From NCBI GenBank assembly GCA_963714145.1, contig OY970235.1:682001-746000 (forward strand): a DNA stretch of 64,000 bases, read 5' to 3'. Under the pieces are notes generated by a model, which made no database searches, was not told the DNA's origin, and saw only the letters and a list, made by a program, of their open reading frames with translations. The DNA is from JBBWZH01 sp035544115 (GTDB taxonomy: Bacteria > Actinomycetota > Actinomycetes > Mycobacteriales > CADCTP01). Positions 51,698 to 60,574 of the stretch are shown here, one piece after another. Numbering within the stretch: position 1 is the first letter of the stretch; every line of letters begins with the position of its first letter. The position numbers were made by a program, and so were the translations under genes.

Positions 51698-52426
51698 CTA
51701 CTCGGTGTTGGCGAGGATCTCGGCCAGGTGGACGGCGCGGACACCGCTGCGCAGCCGGCGTAGGCCGCCACCGATGTGCAGCAGGCAGGAGTTGTCGCCG
51801 GCGGTGACCACCTCGGCGCCGGTGTCGAGCACCGCCCGCGCTTTGTCGGCCAGCATCGCGGTGGACGTGTCGGCGTTCTTCAGCGCGAACGTGCCGCCGA
51901 ACCCGCAGCACTGGTCCGCCTGCGGCAGTTCGACCAGGTCGATGCCGCGGACCGCGCGCAGCAGCTGGAGCGGCCGCTCGCCCAGCCGCATCACCCGCAG
52001 CGAGTGGCAGGTCGGGTGGTAGGTGACCCGGTGCGGGTAGTAGGCGCCGACGTCGGTCACGCCGAGCACGTCGACCAGGAATTCGGACAGCTCGTGCACC
52101 CGCGGGCTGAGCACCCGCACCGCATCCGCCAGCCCCTGGTCGCCAGCGTGCCGGGCCACCATCTCGTGCTGGTGCCGGACCGACCCCACGCACGACCCGC
52201 TCGGGCTGACCACCGCCTGGTAGGGCTCGAACACGTCCACGAACCGCCGCACCAGCGGCGCCGCCTCCCGCTGGTACCCGGTGTTGACATGCATCTGCCC
52301 GCAGCAGGTCTGGGCCAGCGGGAAGTCCACCTCATGCCCGAGCCGCTCCAGCAGCCGAACGACCGCCTTCCCGGTTTCCGGAAACACCGTGTCGTTGAAA
52401 CACGTGAGGAACAGCGCGACCCGCAT
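51698..52426 (-). CDS. lutA: lactate utilization protein A (CCG-domain)
   Basis: 242 residues from ATG 52426. Two CCG domains: L-F-L-T-C-F-N-D-T ... Q-T-C-C-G-Q and Y-H-P-T-C-H-S-L-R ... D-Q-C-C-G-F-G-G, which bind a cubane/heterodisulfide-reductase-type cluster. First gene of lutABC; 179 bp separate it from lutB. The upstream 338 bp with a 51 bp tandem repeat should hold its promoter. Confidence 0.93.
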   Translation of the reverse strand: MRVALFLTCFNDTVFPETGKAVVRLLERLGHEVDFPLAQTCCGQMHVNTGYQREAAPLVRRFVDVFEPYQAVVSPSGSCVGSVRHQHEMVARHAGDQGLADAVRVLSPRVHELSEFLVDVLGVTDVGAYYPHRVTYHPTCHSLRVMRLGERPLQLLRAVRGIDLVELPQADQCCGFGGTFALKNADTSTAMLADKARAVLDTGAEVVTAGDNSCLLHIGGGLRRLRSGVRAVHLAEILANTE

Positions 52427-52764
52427 GGTCCGAGCATTGTCGATGCCAGCCAACCTGTCAGCCCGGCGAGCCGACCGAAACCGGCACCACCCGCCGGGCC
52501 TGCCTGTTGTGTCGGGCCAATGGGTCGACCGGAGTCGGCCTGGGCCGGCGGGCCGGTTCGGTGTCGGCCGGTGGGTCGACCGGAGTCGGCCTGGCCGGGG
52601 GGCCGTTTGGGTCGTCGGGGTGGCGATCGGGCGGGCCTTCCGGCGCGCGCTGGAGTCTGGCAGCGTCGGGTCCCGGCCGGCCACTCGGTCCGCCGGCCGA
52701 CGGGTTCGTCCTGGTTCGTGCCGCACGGCGCGTCTGTGCGGGCTGGTTCGGCAGGGGAGGCCGG
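52427..52764. other. divergent intergenic region with a 51 bp tandem repeat
   Basis: Between lutA and trpB2. The 51 bp unit containing tgggtcgaccggagtcggcc occurs at about 52510-52560 and 52561-52611, with small differences. No gene seen; both promoters lie here. A regulator binding the repeat could couple the two directions. Confidence 0.55.
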
Positions 52765-54138
52765 ATGTCCGAGATGCTTCGTCACAAGGTGCTGCTCGAC
52801 GACTTCGAGATGCCGACGCGGTGGTACAACGTTGTCCCGGACCTGCCGAGCCCGCCGCCGCCACCGCTGCACCCGGGCACCCTGCAGCCGGTCGGCCCGG
52901 ACGACCTCGCCCCGCTGTTCCCGCCGGACATCATCGGGCAGGAGGTCACCGCCGAGCGGTACGTCGACATCCCGGGAGAGGTGCTGGATGTCTACCGGCT
53001 CTGGCGGCCGTCGCCGCTCTACCGGGCGCACCGCCTGGAGCGCGCGCTCGGCACGCCGGCGCGCATCTACTACAAGTACGAGGGCGTGTCGCCAGCCGGC
53101 TCGCACAAGCCGAATACCGCGGTGCCACAGGCGTTCTACAGCGCCCGGGCCGGCGCCCGGAAGCTGACCACGGAGACCGGCGCCGGCCAGTGGGGCACCG
53201 CGCTGGCGTTCGCCTGCACGCTGTTCGACCTCGAGTGCGAGGTTTGGCAGGTCGGTGCCAGCTACGACCAGAAGCCGTACCGGCGGCTGATGATGGAGAC
53301 CTACGGCGCCACCGTGCACCGCTCGCCGTCCACGCTCACCGCTGCCGGCCGGGCGATCCAGGCGGACAACCCCGAGCACCCCGGCTCGCTCGGCATCGCG
53401 ATCAGCGAAGCGGTCGAGGTCGCCGCGCAGGACCCGTCCGCCCGCTACGCGCTGGGCAGCGTGCTGAATCACGTGCTGCTGCATCAGACCGTCATCGGCG
53501 AGGAGGCGTTGCTGCAGTTCGCCAAGGTCGGCGAGACACCTGACCTCGTGGTCGGCTGCACTGGCGGCGGTTCCAACTTCGGCGGCCTGGTCTTCCCATT
53601 CCTCCGGGAGAAGTTGGCCGGCCGGATCGCGCCGACCATCCGGGCGGTCGAGCCGATGTCCTGCCCCTCGCTCACCCGCGGCCGGTACGCGTACGACTTC
53701 GGCGACACCGCCGGGCTCACACCGCTGATGAAGATGCACACCCTCGGCCACGGGTTCGTGCCCGACCCGATCCACGCCGGCGGGCTGCGGTATCACGGAA
53801 TGTCCCCCCTTCTCTCACATGTCTATGAACTGGGTCTGATCGAGGCGCTCGCCGTCCCGCAGACCGAATGCTTCGCCGCCGCTGTCCAGTTCGCCCGCGC
53901 CGAGGGCATCGTGCCCGCCCCGGAACCCACCCACGCCCTCGCCGCCTGCGTCCGCGAGGCCTTGGCCTGCAAGGAAACCGGTGAGGAAAAGGTGATCCTC
54001 ACCGCCCTGTGCGGCCACGGCCACTTCGACCTCGCCGCCTACGACGCCTACCTGTCCGGCCGCATGGTGGACGAGGACCTCACCGACGCCCGCCTCGCCA
54101 TGGCGCTCAACGACCTCCCAGCCGTCCCGACCGCCTGA
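52765..54138 (+). CDS. trpB2: TrpB2-type tryptophan synthase beta-like enzyme
   Basis: 457 residues from ATG 52765, aggggagg upstream. PLP Lys 115 in P-A-G-S-H-K-P-N-T-A, T-E-T-G-A-G-Q-W-G as the indole/serine region, and phosphate loop G-C-T-G-G-G-S-N-F. Length and the N-terminal extension (Y-N-V-V-P-D-L-P) mark the TrpB2 branch. It makes tryptophan from indole and serine, or serves a salvage/dehydratase role. No trpA or other trp gene is near, so a stand-alone role is likely. Confidence 0.93.
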   Translation: MSEMLRHKVLLDDFEMPTRWYNVVPDLPSPPPPPLHPGTLQPVGPDDLAPLFPPDIIGQEVTAERYVDIPGEVLDVYRLWRPSPLYRAHRLERALGTPARIYYKYEGVSPAGSHKPNTAVPQAFYSARAGARKLTTETGAGQWGTALAFACTLFDLECEVWQVGASYDQKPYRRLMMETYGATVHRSPSTLTAAGRAIQADNPEHPGSLGIAISEAVEVAAQDPSARYALGSVLNHVLLHQTVIGEEALLQFAKVGETPDLVVGCTGGGSNFGGLVFPFLREKLAGRIAPTIRAVEPMSCPSLTRGRYAYDFGDTAGLTPLMKMHTLGHGFVPDPIHAGGLRYHGMSPLLSHVYELGLIEALAVPQTECFAAAVQFARAEGIVPAPEPTHALAACVREALACKETGEEKVILTALCGHGHFDLAAYDAYLSGRMVDEDLTDARLAMALNDLPAVPTA

Positions 54139-54208
54139 CCCCGACAGTCCTTCGACCGACCGGACGCGGGTCCTGGGGCTCCCGATGGGCTGGCTGGCGG
54201 GCTGCTCG

Positions 54209-54475
54209 TCAGACCAGGGCGGGCCGGGCCACGGCACCGCTGTCGTAGAGCGATGCGACGGCTTGCTTCGCCCACCGCATCCGCAGCGGGGCGGTGTCCG
54301 GGTATTCCCCGAACTCGTGCGCGAGCGCGGCCACGCAGGCCTGCACGCCGCCGTGTGACCGCACGGTCGCGCGGATCGCCGCGTCGACGCTGACGCGGTC
54401 CAGCCGGGCGGCGGCGGAGAAGCTCGATACGGCGAGAACCTGGGCGCGGGCGAGGGACAACGTCTGCCGAGACAT
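54209..54475 (-). CDS. small protein of unknown function
   Basis: 88 residues from ATG 54475, eight bases after GAGGAGG; GTG 54484 is also in frame. Predicted helical, with R-T-V/A-T-V-R-S-H-G-G-V-Q-A-C-V-A-A-L-A-H-E-F-G-E-like composition in the middle and a neutral C-terminus. No signal or membrane segment. Not recognised. Confidence 0.55.
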   Translation of the reverse strand: MSRQTLSLARAQVLAVSSFSAAARLDRVSVDAAIRATVRSHGGVQACVAALAHEFGEYPDTAPLRMRWAKQAVASLYDSGAVARPALV

Positions 54476-54768
54476 CTCATCCACCTCCTCGGGATCGCAA
54501 CGCTCACCAGTAATTCCGCCGCCCGCCGGTCACAACCCCGGTTCCCGTCCCGGAGCGGCACCGTTGCGGACCCACATACCCGATCCACCGAACGCCCTTC
54601 CGACGCGCCGCACCCGCCCCACGGTTGCCGGGTCGAGGACCGCTGGTGTCAGGACTGGACGAGGCGGGTAGGCGCTGTCAGGTGGGCACAACCGCGCGTC
54701 GACCGGACCGGATCTCGGCCTGGTTCAGACTGCCCGGCGTTCTTGCCACGGTGACCAGGTAGGCCGCC

Positions 54769-55546
54769 GTGCCAACCCTGATCGGGACGTCGGGCTGGCA
54801 GTACCGCGACTGGCGTGGCCGGTTCTATCCCGAGCATCTCGCCCAGCGGCGGTGGCTCGAGCACTACACCGAGTACTTCGCCACCGTCGAACTCAACAAC
54901 GCGTTCTACCGGCTGCCGGAGAGCTCAACGTTCGCGGGATGGCGAGCTCGTACCCCGTCCGACTTCGTCGTGGCGGTCAAGGCGAGCCGCTACCTCACCC
55001 ATGTCAAACGGCTGCGCGATCCGGAGGAGCCGGTGGCCAGGCTGCTCGACCGGGCGCGCGGGCTCGGGCCGCGGCTGGGGCCGGTGCTGCTGCAACTTCC
55101 GCCGTCGCTACGTATCGACCTCCCGTTGCTCGATCGCTGCCTGAGCTTGCTTCCCGGCCGACGTCCGGGTCGCGGTGGAACCTCGGCATACCTCCTGGTG
55201 GACGGACTCGTTCGCGCAGACGCTGGCCGCGCGCTCGGCCGCGCTCTGCTGGGCGGATCGCCGCGGCCGACCGGTCACGCCACTCTGGCGCACCGCCGAC
55301 TGGGGCTACCTACGCATGCACGAAGGCACGGCGACACCGCGGCCGCGGTACGGAGCGCGCGCGTTGCAGTCGTGGGGGCAACGCCTGGCCGACAGCTGGT
55401 CCGACCCGTCCGACGTCTTCGTGTACTTCAACAACGACCCGGGCGGGGCGGCGGTCGCGGACGCGATCGCGTTCGCCGGCGCGGTGCGGCGTTCCGGTCG
55501 GGCCGCGACCCGGGTGCCGTCCGAGGCGGTGACGGCGGCGTCCTGA
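54769..55546 (+). pseudogene. second DUF72 (YecE-like) gene with a single frameshift
   Basis: From GTG 54769 the frame reads I-G-T-S-G-W-Q-Y-R-D-W-R-G-R-F-Y-P, L-N-N-A-F-Y-R-L-P and V-K-A-S-R-Y-L-T-H, a good DUF72 start. At the C-run 55153-55155 one extra base moves the reading to the next frame, where V-E-P-R-H-T-S-W-W, T-A-D-W-G-Y-L-R-M-H-E-G and V-Y-F-N-N-D-P complete the family to a stop at 55546. Without correction the first frame runs on into the helicase gene, giving a false giant frame. It is only distantly like the 6985 copy. Confidence 0.85.
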
Positions 55547-55869
55547 GGCAGCGCATGTTCGTCGGCATGCGGATCAGCGTTGCCGCTCGGACTGCGTTCG
55601 GCAAACGGCTATCCACAGGCAGATTCGTTATCCACAGATTGCTGAGAGGGGCTTCCGGCGCCGGCCTGGCGCTGTCACGGTCGTGCGCATGCCTCGCATC
55701 CGCACCACTCCCGGCGCCGGCCGCTCCGGCCACCGGGCGGCAGTCAGCCGGCCGGTCCTGGGGCGGGATCGTCCGCGGTCCCGGCCACCGCCGGCAGTTC
55801 TCGCGACGCCGCTCCGGCTCGCCCGCGCCAGGTCCTGTTTCTGTCACCCCTCATCCCTACGGTGATGCT
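55547..55869. other. intergenic region before the nuclease-helicase gene
   Basis: 323 bp. It contains the paired-box element at 55602-55642 and Cys/Ala-like low-complexity DNA after it; no gene seen. The helicase promoter should lie in the last 200 bp. Confidence 0.5.
55602..55642 (+). repeat. paired DnaA-box-like element, copy 1
   Basis: CTATCCACA at 55609 and TTATCCACA at 55628 (a perfect DnaA box by the E. coli consensus), 19 bp apart. The whole 41 bp, caaacggctatccacag to ttatccacagattgc, resembles 59384-59425. Confidence 0.65.
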
Positions 55870-58800
55870 GTGTATGTCGCTGTTGACGGTGGGCTGGTAG
55901 TCAGCCCCACCGATCTGACCAACTTCCTCGCCTGCCGGCATCTCACCGGGCTCGACCTGGCGGTCGCGTTCGGTGAGCTGAGCCCGCCGGCGCAGACCGA
56001 CGACGAGGCGCTCGCGCTGTTGCGCGAACGGGGCTTCGCACATGAGCACGCCTATCTGGCCGGGCTGCGCGCGGCCGGCCACAGGGTCGTTGAGATCGAC
56101 GTCCGGGACGTACACGAGGCTGAGCAGTCGACGCTCGAGGCAATGCGCGCTGGCGCCGACGTGATCTACCAGGCGACGTTCTTCGACGGCAGTTGGCGTG
56201 GCCACGCCGACTTCCTGGAGAAGCGGATCGATCGCGGCAGCGCCCTCGGGAACTGGTCCTACGACGTGGCTGACACGAAGCTGGCGCGCCGGCTGAAGGT
56301 GGCCGCCCTGCTGCAGATGGCCACCTACGCCGAGCGGCTGGCGACGTTGCAAGGTCGCCCGCCTGAGCTGCTCACCGTGATCACCGGTGACGGGCAGCGC
56401 CGCTCGTACCGGCTGGCCGACTGCGCCGCGTACGCTCGGCGCGTCCGGAACCGGCTGCTGGCCGCGCTGGAGGCCGGTGCCGAGACGTATCCGGAGAAGG
56501 TCCGGCACTGCCCGCAGTGCCGCTGGCTGCCCCGGTGCGCCACCCAGCGCCGGTCGGACGATCACCTCACCCTGGTTGCCGGGATGCGCCGGGATCACGC
56601 CCGCCGGTTGGCCGCCGCCGGTGTGTCCACCCTGGCCGATCTCGCGGTGGCCGATCCGGCCGGGCTGCCCGCCGCGATCGGGTTGGGCGTCCGCGAGCGC
56701 CTGGTCCAGCAAGCTCGGCTACAGGCGGTTCAGCGGCTGACCGGGGTGCCGGCCTACGAGCTGGTGCGGCCGGAACCGGGGCGTGGCCTCGCCCTGCTGC
56801 CGGAGCCGAGCCCGGGCGACCTGTTCCTCGATCTGGAAGGCGATCCATACGTCGGCGATACCGGGCTGGAATATCTGTTCGGACTTTGCGACGTGCACGG
56901 TCGCTTCACGGCCTACTGGGCCCGCCAGCCGGAGCAGGAGAAGCAGGCGTTCGAGCAGCTCATCGATCACCTGATGCGGGCCTGGGTGGCCGATCCGGGC
57001 ATGCACGTCTACCACTACGCCGTGTACGAGCCGGAGGCGCTCCGCCGTCTCTCCGCCCGGCATGACACCCGGGTGGACGAGGTGGACCGGCTGCTGCGCG
57101 GCGGCCGGCTGATCGACCTGTACGCGGTGGTTCGGCAGGGCGTGCGGGTGGGCACCGAGTCCTACTCGATCAAGAAACTGGAGGCGTTCTACGCGCCGGA
57201 CGCCCGGGTCGGCTCGGAGGTCGCCGACGCCGCGTCCAGCATCGTCGCGTTCGAGCGCTGGCTGGCCACCGGCGATGCCGCGGAGCTGGCGGCGATCGAG
57301 CGTTACAACGAGATCGACTGCCGGTCCACCCTGGACCTGAGGGCCTGGCTGGAGCAGCGTCGGGCGGAGCTGGTGGCCGGCGGCGCCGAGCTGTCCCGGC
57401 CGCGTCAGCTGGACGGATCCCCGTCCGAACGGGCCGCGGCGGCGACCGAGGCGTCCCGCCTGCTGCGGGACGCACTCACCGCCGGGCTGCCGGCCGACCG
57501 TAGTCACGACGACCAGCGGCAGCGGGCCACCCGGCTGCTGGCCGAGCTGATCGATTGGCACCGGCGGGAAGCCAGGCCCGAATGGTGGGAGTACTTCCAG
57601 CGCCGGCAGCTGTCCGACGATGACCTCATTGACGATTCGGCGGCGGTCGGCCGGCTGGGCCCGGCCACCGCGGTACGGGTCGATCAGCATTGGACGGTCT
57701 GGCGGATGGAGTTCCCACCGCAGGACACCAAGCTGCGCCCGGGTGACCAGCGCTACGTCGACCCGCGGACCGAACGACCGCAGGGCACGGTGATCGCGGT
57801 CGACGCCGAACGCGGCTGGTTGGAGCTGCGCCGGGCGGCGGGTGCCGGCGAGCCCACCTGCCAGGCACTGGTGCCCGCCGGGCCGCTCGCCGACGGCGGG
57901 CAGCGTGACGCCTTGCGGCGGCTGGCGGAATGGGTCCGCGACCATGGCATCGACGCCGACGCGCCCCGCTACCGGGCCGCCCGCGACCTGCTCCTGCGCC
58001 GCCCGCCGCGAGGAGCCGGGCCCGGGCCGCTGGTCCGGCCGGGGGAGTCGGCCGCCGAGGCCGTGATCCGGCTGGGCGGCGAGCTCGTCGGCGGCACGCT
58101 GGCCGTCCAGGGCCCGCCGGGCTCGGGCAAGACCTGGTCGGCCGCCCGGGCCGTGGTCCGGCTGGTCGCGGCGGGGCGGCGGGTCGGGCTCTGCGCGTTC
58201 AGCCACAAGGCGATCGCCAACCTGCTGGACGCCGTCATGGCGGCCGCCGCGGAGGCCGGCGTGCCGGTGCGGGCGCTGCAGAAGGCGGATGGGGAGGACC
58301 GGTCCGCCGCGGTAGCGGTCCGGTACGCCGCTGGCAACCAGGACGTGGTGGCCGCGTTGGCCGCCGGCGAGGTCGACGTGGTCGCCGGTACCAGTTGGCT
58401 GTTCGCCCGTCGCGAGCTGGTGGGCGCACTGGATGTGCTGGTCGTGGACGAGGCGGGGCAGTTGTCGCTGGCGAACGTGCTCGCGGTCGCCGGGGCGGCC
58501 CGCGACATCATGCTCTTCGGCGATCCGCAGCAGCTCGCCCAGCCGGCCAAGGGCGACCACCCGGCCGAGGCCGCGGTGTCCGCGCTGCAGCATGTGCTGG
58601 GCACCGCGGTCACCATGCCGGCCGGGCTGGGGGTATTTCTCGACCAGACCTGGCGGATGCATCCGGCCATTTGTTCCGCCGTCTCCCAGATCTGCTATGA
58701 CGATCGCCTCGGCGCGCACGAATCCTGCGCCGGGCAGGAAATTGTGGCACCCGGCCGGCTTTCTGGTGCCGGCCTGCGCTGGATTTCCGTGGAACATCTG

Positions 58801-59280
58801 GGGAATCGCGCCGTGTCCACCGAGGAGGCGGATACCGTCGCCGCGCTTTATGCTGATCTGCTCAGCGGTGAGTGGGTGGACGCGGCCGGCCGGCGAAGAC
58901 GACTCACCATCTCGGACGTGCTCGTGATCGCACCGTACAACGCGCAGGTCGGACGCATTAGGACCAGGCTACCGGCCCGCGCGCGGGTCGGTACCGTGGA
59001 CAAGTTCCAGGGGCAGGAGGCAGCCGTCGTACTCTATTCCATGGCGACATCGAGTGCCGATGACGCCCCGCGCGGCCTCGATTTCTTGTTCAACCTCAAC
59101 CGGCTCAACGTAGCCGTCTCGCGCGCCCGGGCGCTGGTTGCCGTGATCGCCAGCCCGGCCCTGCTCGACTCGGCGGTACGCAGCCCTGAGCAGCTCCGGA
59201 TGGTCAACGCCTTGTGCCGGCTCGCCGAGGCGGCAGGCCCGGCAGTCGCCGAGTCACAAGTACCTGCGGTTATCAGCTGA
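55870..59280 (+). CDS. TM0106-type RecB nuclease / RNase H / superfamily I helicase fusion
   Basis: 1136 residues from GTG 55870, whose product opens V-Y-V-A-V-D-G-G, then S-P-T-D-L-T-N-F-L-A-C-R-H-L. RecB-like PD-(D/E)xK core: V-A-D-T-K-L-A-R near 131-138. Cys cluster C-P-Q-C at 214-217 with a third Cys at 223, as in 4Fe-4S nucleases. A DEDD exonuclease (YprB-like) part: L-F-L-D-L-E-G-D-P at 318 and Y-N-E-I-D-C at about 479-484. Helicase: Walker A G-P-P-G-S-G-K-T at 748-755, V-V-D-E-A-G-Q at 858-864, G-D-P-Q-Q at 884, K-F-Q-G-Q-E and N-V-A-V-S-R-A near the end. A Dna2-like enzyme for processing DNA ends or RNA-DNA hybrids; all motifs look intact. Confidence 0.9.
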   Translation: MYVAVDGGLVVSPTDLTNFLACRHLTGLDLAVAFGELSPPAQTDDEALALLRERGFAHEHAYLAGLRAAGHRVVEIDVRDVHEAEQSTLEAMRAGADVIYQATFFDGSWRGHADFLEKRIDRGSALGNWSYDVADTKLARRLKVAALLQMATYAERLATLQGRPPELLTVITGDGQRRSYRLADCAAYARRVRNRLLAALEAGAETYPEKVRHCPQCRWLPRCATQRRSDDHLTLVAGMRRDHARRLAAAGVSTLADLAVADPAGLPAAIGLGVRERLVQQARLQAVQRLTGVPAYELVRPEPGRGLALLPEPSPGDLFLDLEGDPYVGDTGLEYLFGLCDVHGRFTAYWARQPEQEKQAFEQLIDHLMRAWVADPGMHVYHYAVYEPEALRRLSARHDTRVDEVDRLLRGGRLIDLYAVVRQGVRVGTESYSIKKLEAFYAPDARVGSEVADAASSIVAFERWLATGDAAELAAIERYNEIDCRSTLDLRAWLEQRRAELVAGGAELSRPRQLDGSPSERAAAATEASRLLRDALTAGLPADRSHDDQRQRATRLLAELIDWHRREARPEWWEYFQRRQLSDDDLIDDSAAVGRLGPATAVRVDQHWTVWRMEFPPQDTKLRPGDQRYVDPRTERPQGTVIAVDAERGWLELRRAAGAGEPTCQALVPAGPLADGGQRDALRRLAEWVRDHGIDADAPRYRAARDLLLRRPPRGAGPGPLVRPGESAAEAVIRLGGELVGGTLAVQGPPGSGKTWSAARAVVRLVAAGRRVGLCAFSHKAIANLLDAVMAAAAEAGVPVRALQKADGEDRSAAVAVRYAAGNQDVVAALAAGEVDVVAGTSWLFARRELVGALDVLVVDEAGQLSLANVLAVAGAARDIMLFGDPQQLAQPAKGDHPAEAAVSALQHVLGTAVTMPAGLGVFLDQTWRMHPAICSAVSQICYDDRLGAHESCAGQEIVAPGRLSGAGLRWISVEHLGNRAVSTEEADTVAALYADLLSGEWVDAAGRRRRLTISDVLVIAPYNAQVGRIRTRLPARARVGTVDKFQGQEAAVVLYSMATSSADDAPRGLDFLFNLNRLNVAVSRARALVAVIASPALLDSAVRSPEQLRMVNALCRLAEAAGPAVAESQVPAVIS

Positions 59281-59383
59281 ATCGGCTTGTCAGCGCGGGC
59301 TCGGCGGTCATCGCCGGCCCGCGTTGACGGCTGTCCGCTAACTGGAACGGCGCCAACGCGCTAGCCCGGCGCCGACGCCATGT

Positions 59384-59425
59384 CAAATCGCTGTCCACAG
59401 CTCAAATTGCTATCCACAGGTTCGC
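59384..59425 (+). repeat. paired DnaA-box-like element, copy 2
   Basis: CTGTCCACA at 59391 and CTATCCACA at 59410, again 19 bp apart, in a 42 bp context resembling 55602-55642. Lies about 45 bp before the DUF4192 gene. Confidence 0.65.
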
Positions 59426-59468
59426 GGCCGCTCTTTCGGGAAATGGCTTGATCAGGGATCGTCGGGTC

Positions 59469-60533
59469 ATGACGGAATCCACTGTCGACGCCCCTGTTGC
59501 TCATATCCGTAGCCCGGCCGACCTGATCGAGTCGATCCCATATCTGCTTGGCTTCCATCCGGTCGACAGTGTGGTCCTGGCCCAGCTCAGAGAAGGGCGG
59601 GGCAAGCTCGGTTCGATTGTCCGAGCCGATCTGCCGTCGGTGGCTGAAGCCGGGCCGCTGGCCGTTCAGTTGGCTATACAGTGCGCCGGCCGCGGCGGGG
59701 ATGGGGCGGTCATTCTCATCTACGGCTCGGCCGACGACACGCCGGATATCAAGCGTGACGTCGGGCTGGTCGAACTGATCGGCGCGCTACTGCACATGGT
59801 CGGAGTGCAGCTCTGTGATGCGATGTCGGTCGCCGCCGGGCGGTGGCGTTCCTACTTCTGCACCGACCCGGAGTGCTGCCCGGCCGAGGGCTCGCCGGTC
59901 GCCGCCAAGCCCGGCTCGGATGTCGCCGCCACCGGCGCCATCGCCGGCATCGCGCCGTTCCCCGACCGGCAGGCGCTGGTCCGCAGCCTCGAACTACCGG
60001 GTTCCTGGGTCGCCGGGCCGATGACGGTCGCACTGAGGCACGCCGAGACGGCGTCGGTGCTTGCGGCGCGCCGGCCCAGCACCGCCGCGGCCTGGCAAGC
60101 GGGCACCCACGAGCGGTTCCGGCAGGCAGTCCGCCGGGCCCGCGGCGGCGGTCGGCCCAGGGTGCGCCCGGCGCTGACGGATCAGCAGGCCGCCCGGCTG
60201 CTGGTCGGGCTCGTCGACATCCGGGCCCGTGACGCCTGCTGGCAGGATCTCGATCTGCACTGCTCAGCCGAAGCGTTGGCCGTCTGCTGGCAGCTCGCCC
60301 AGCGGTCGCTTCCGCCTTACCGGTCGGCGCCGCTGCTGCTGCTGGGTTGGGTCGCCTGGCGTCGGGGCGATGGCGCGCTGGCCCGGGTCGCCGCCGAGCG
60401 GGCGCTCAAAGACGACCCCGGGTACGAGGCAGCTCGCCTGCTGCTGGTAGCCATCGATCGCGGGCTGCATCCAGATCAGCTGCCCAGGCTGGTCAGTCGA
60501 CGCGCCCACCCGGGCCACCGGCGGCGCAGATGA
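59469..60533 (+). CDS. DUF4192 protein
   Basis: 354 residues from ATG 59469 (a TTG at 59448 is in frame but weaker). I-R-S-P-A-D-L-I-E-S-I-P-Y-L-L-G-F-H-P near the N-terminus and D-S-V-V-L form the DUF4192 signature; F-C-T-D-P-E-C-C-P-A-E-G-S is the conserved Cys block, possibly metal-binding. The C-terminal half is TPR-like (W-Q-L-A-Q-R-S-L-P-P-Y-R, A-W-R-R-G-D-G-A-L-A-R). Widely present in actinomycetes, function unknown. Confidence 0.88.
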   Translation: MTESTVDAPVAHIRSPADLIESIPYLLGFHPVDSVVLAQLREGRGKLGSIVRADLPSVAEAGPLAVQLAIQCAGRGGDGAVILIYGSADDTPDIKRDVGLVELIGALLHMVGVQLCDAMSVAAGRWRSYFCTDPECCPAEGSPVAAKPGSDVAATGAIAGIAPFPDRQALVRSLELPGSWVAGPMTVALRHAETASVLAARRPSTAAAWQAGTHERFRQAVRRARGGGRPRVRPALTDQQAARLLVGLVDIRARDACWQDLDLHCSAEALAVCWQLAQRSLPPYRSAPLLLLGWVAWRRGDGALARVAAERALKDDPGYEAARLLLVAIDRGLHPDQLPRLVSRRAHPGHRRRR

Positions 60534-60574
60534 CCGCCGGCTGGCCGCGCCGCGTCCGCGGTCTCGGCCGCCTG

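Noticed and set aside
54769..59280. One continuous 1503-codon frame joining the DUF72 start to the helicase
   Set aside because: The middle part (about 55160-55860) has wrong composition, the DUF72 C-terminus continues in another frame, and the helicase has its own start at 55870. It is a product of the one-base insertion at 55153-55155.
55602..59425. Replication origin
   Set aside because: Only two box pairs 3.8 kb apart, no dnaA/dnaN neighbours and no AT-rich unwinding region; regulatory or repeat explanation preferred.
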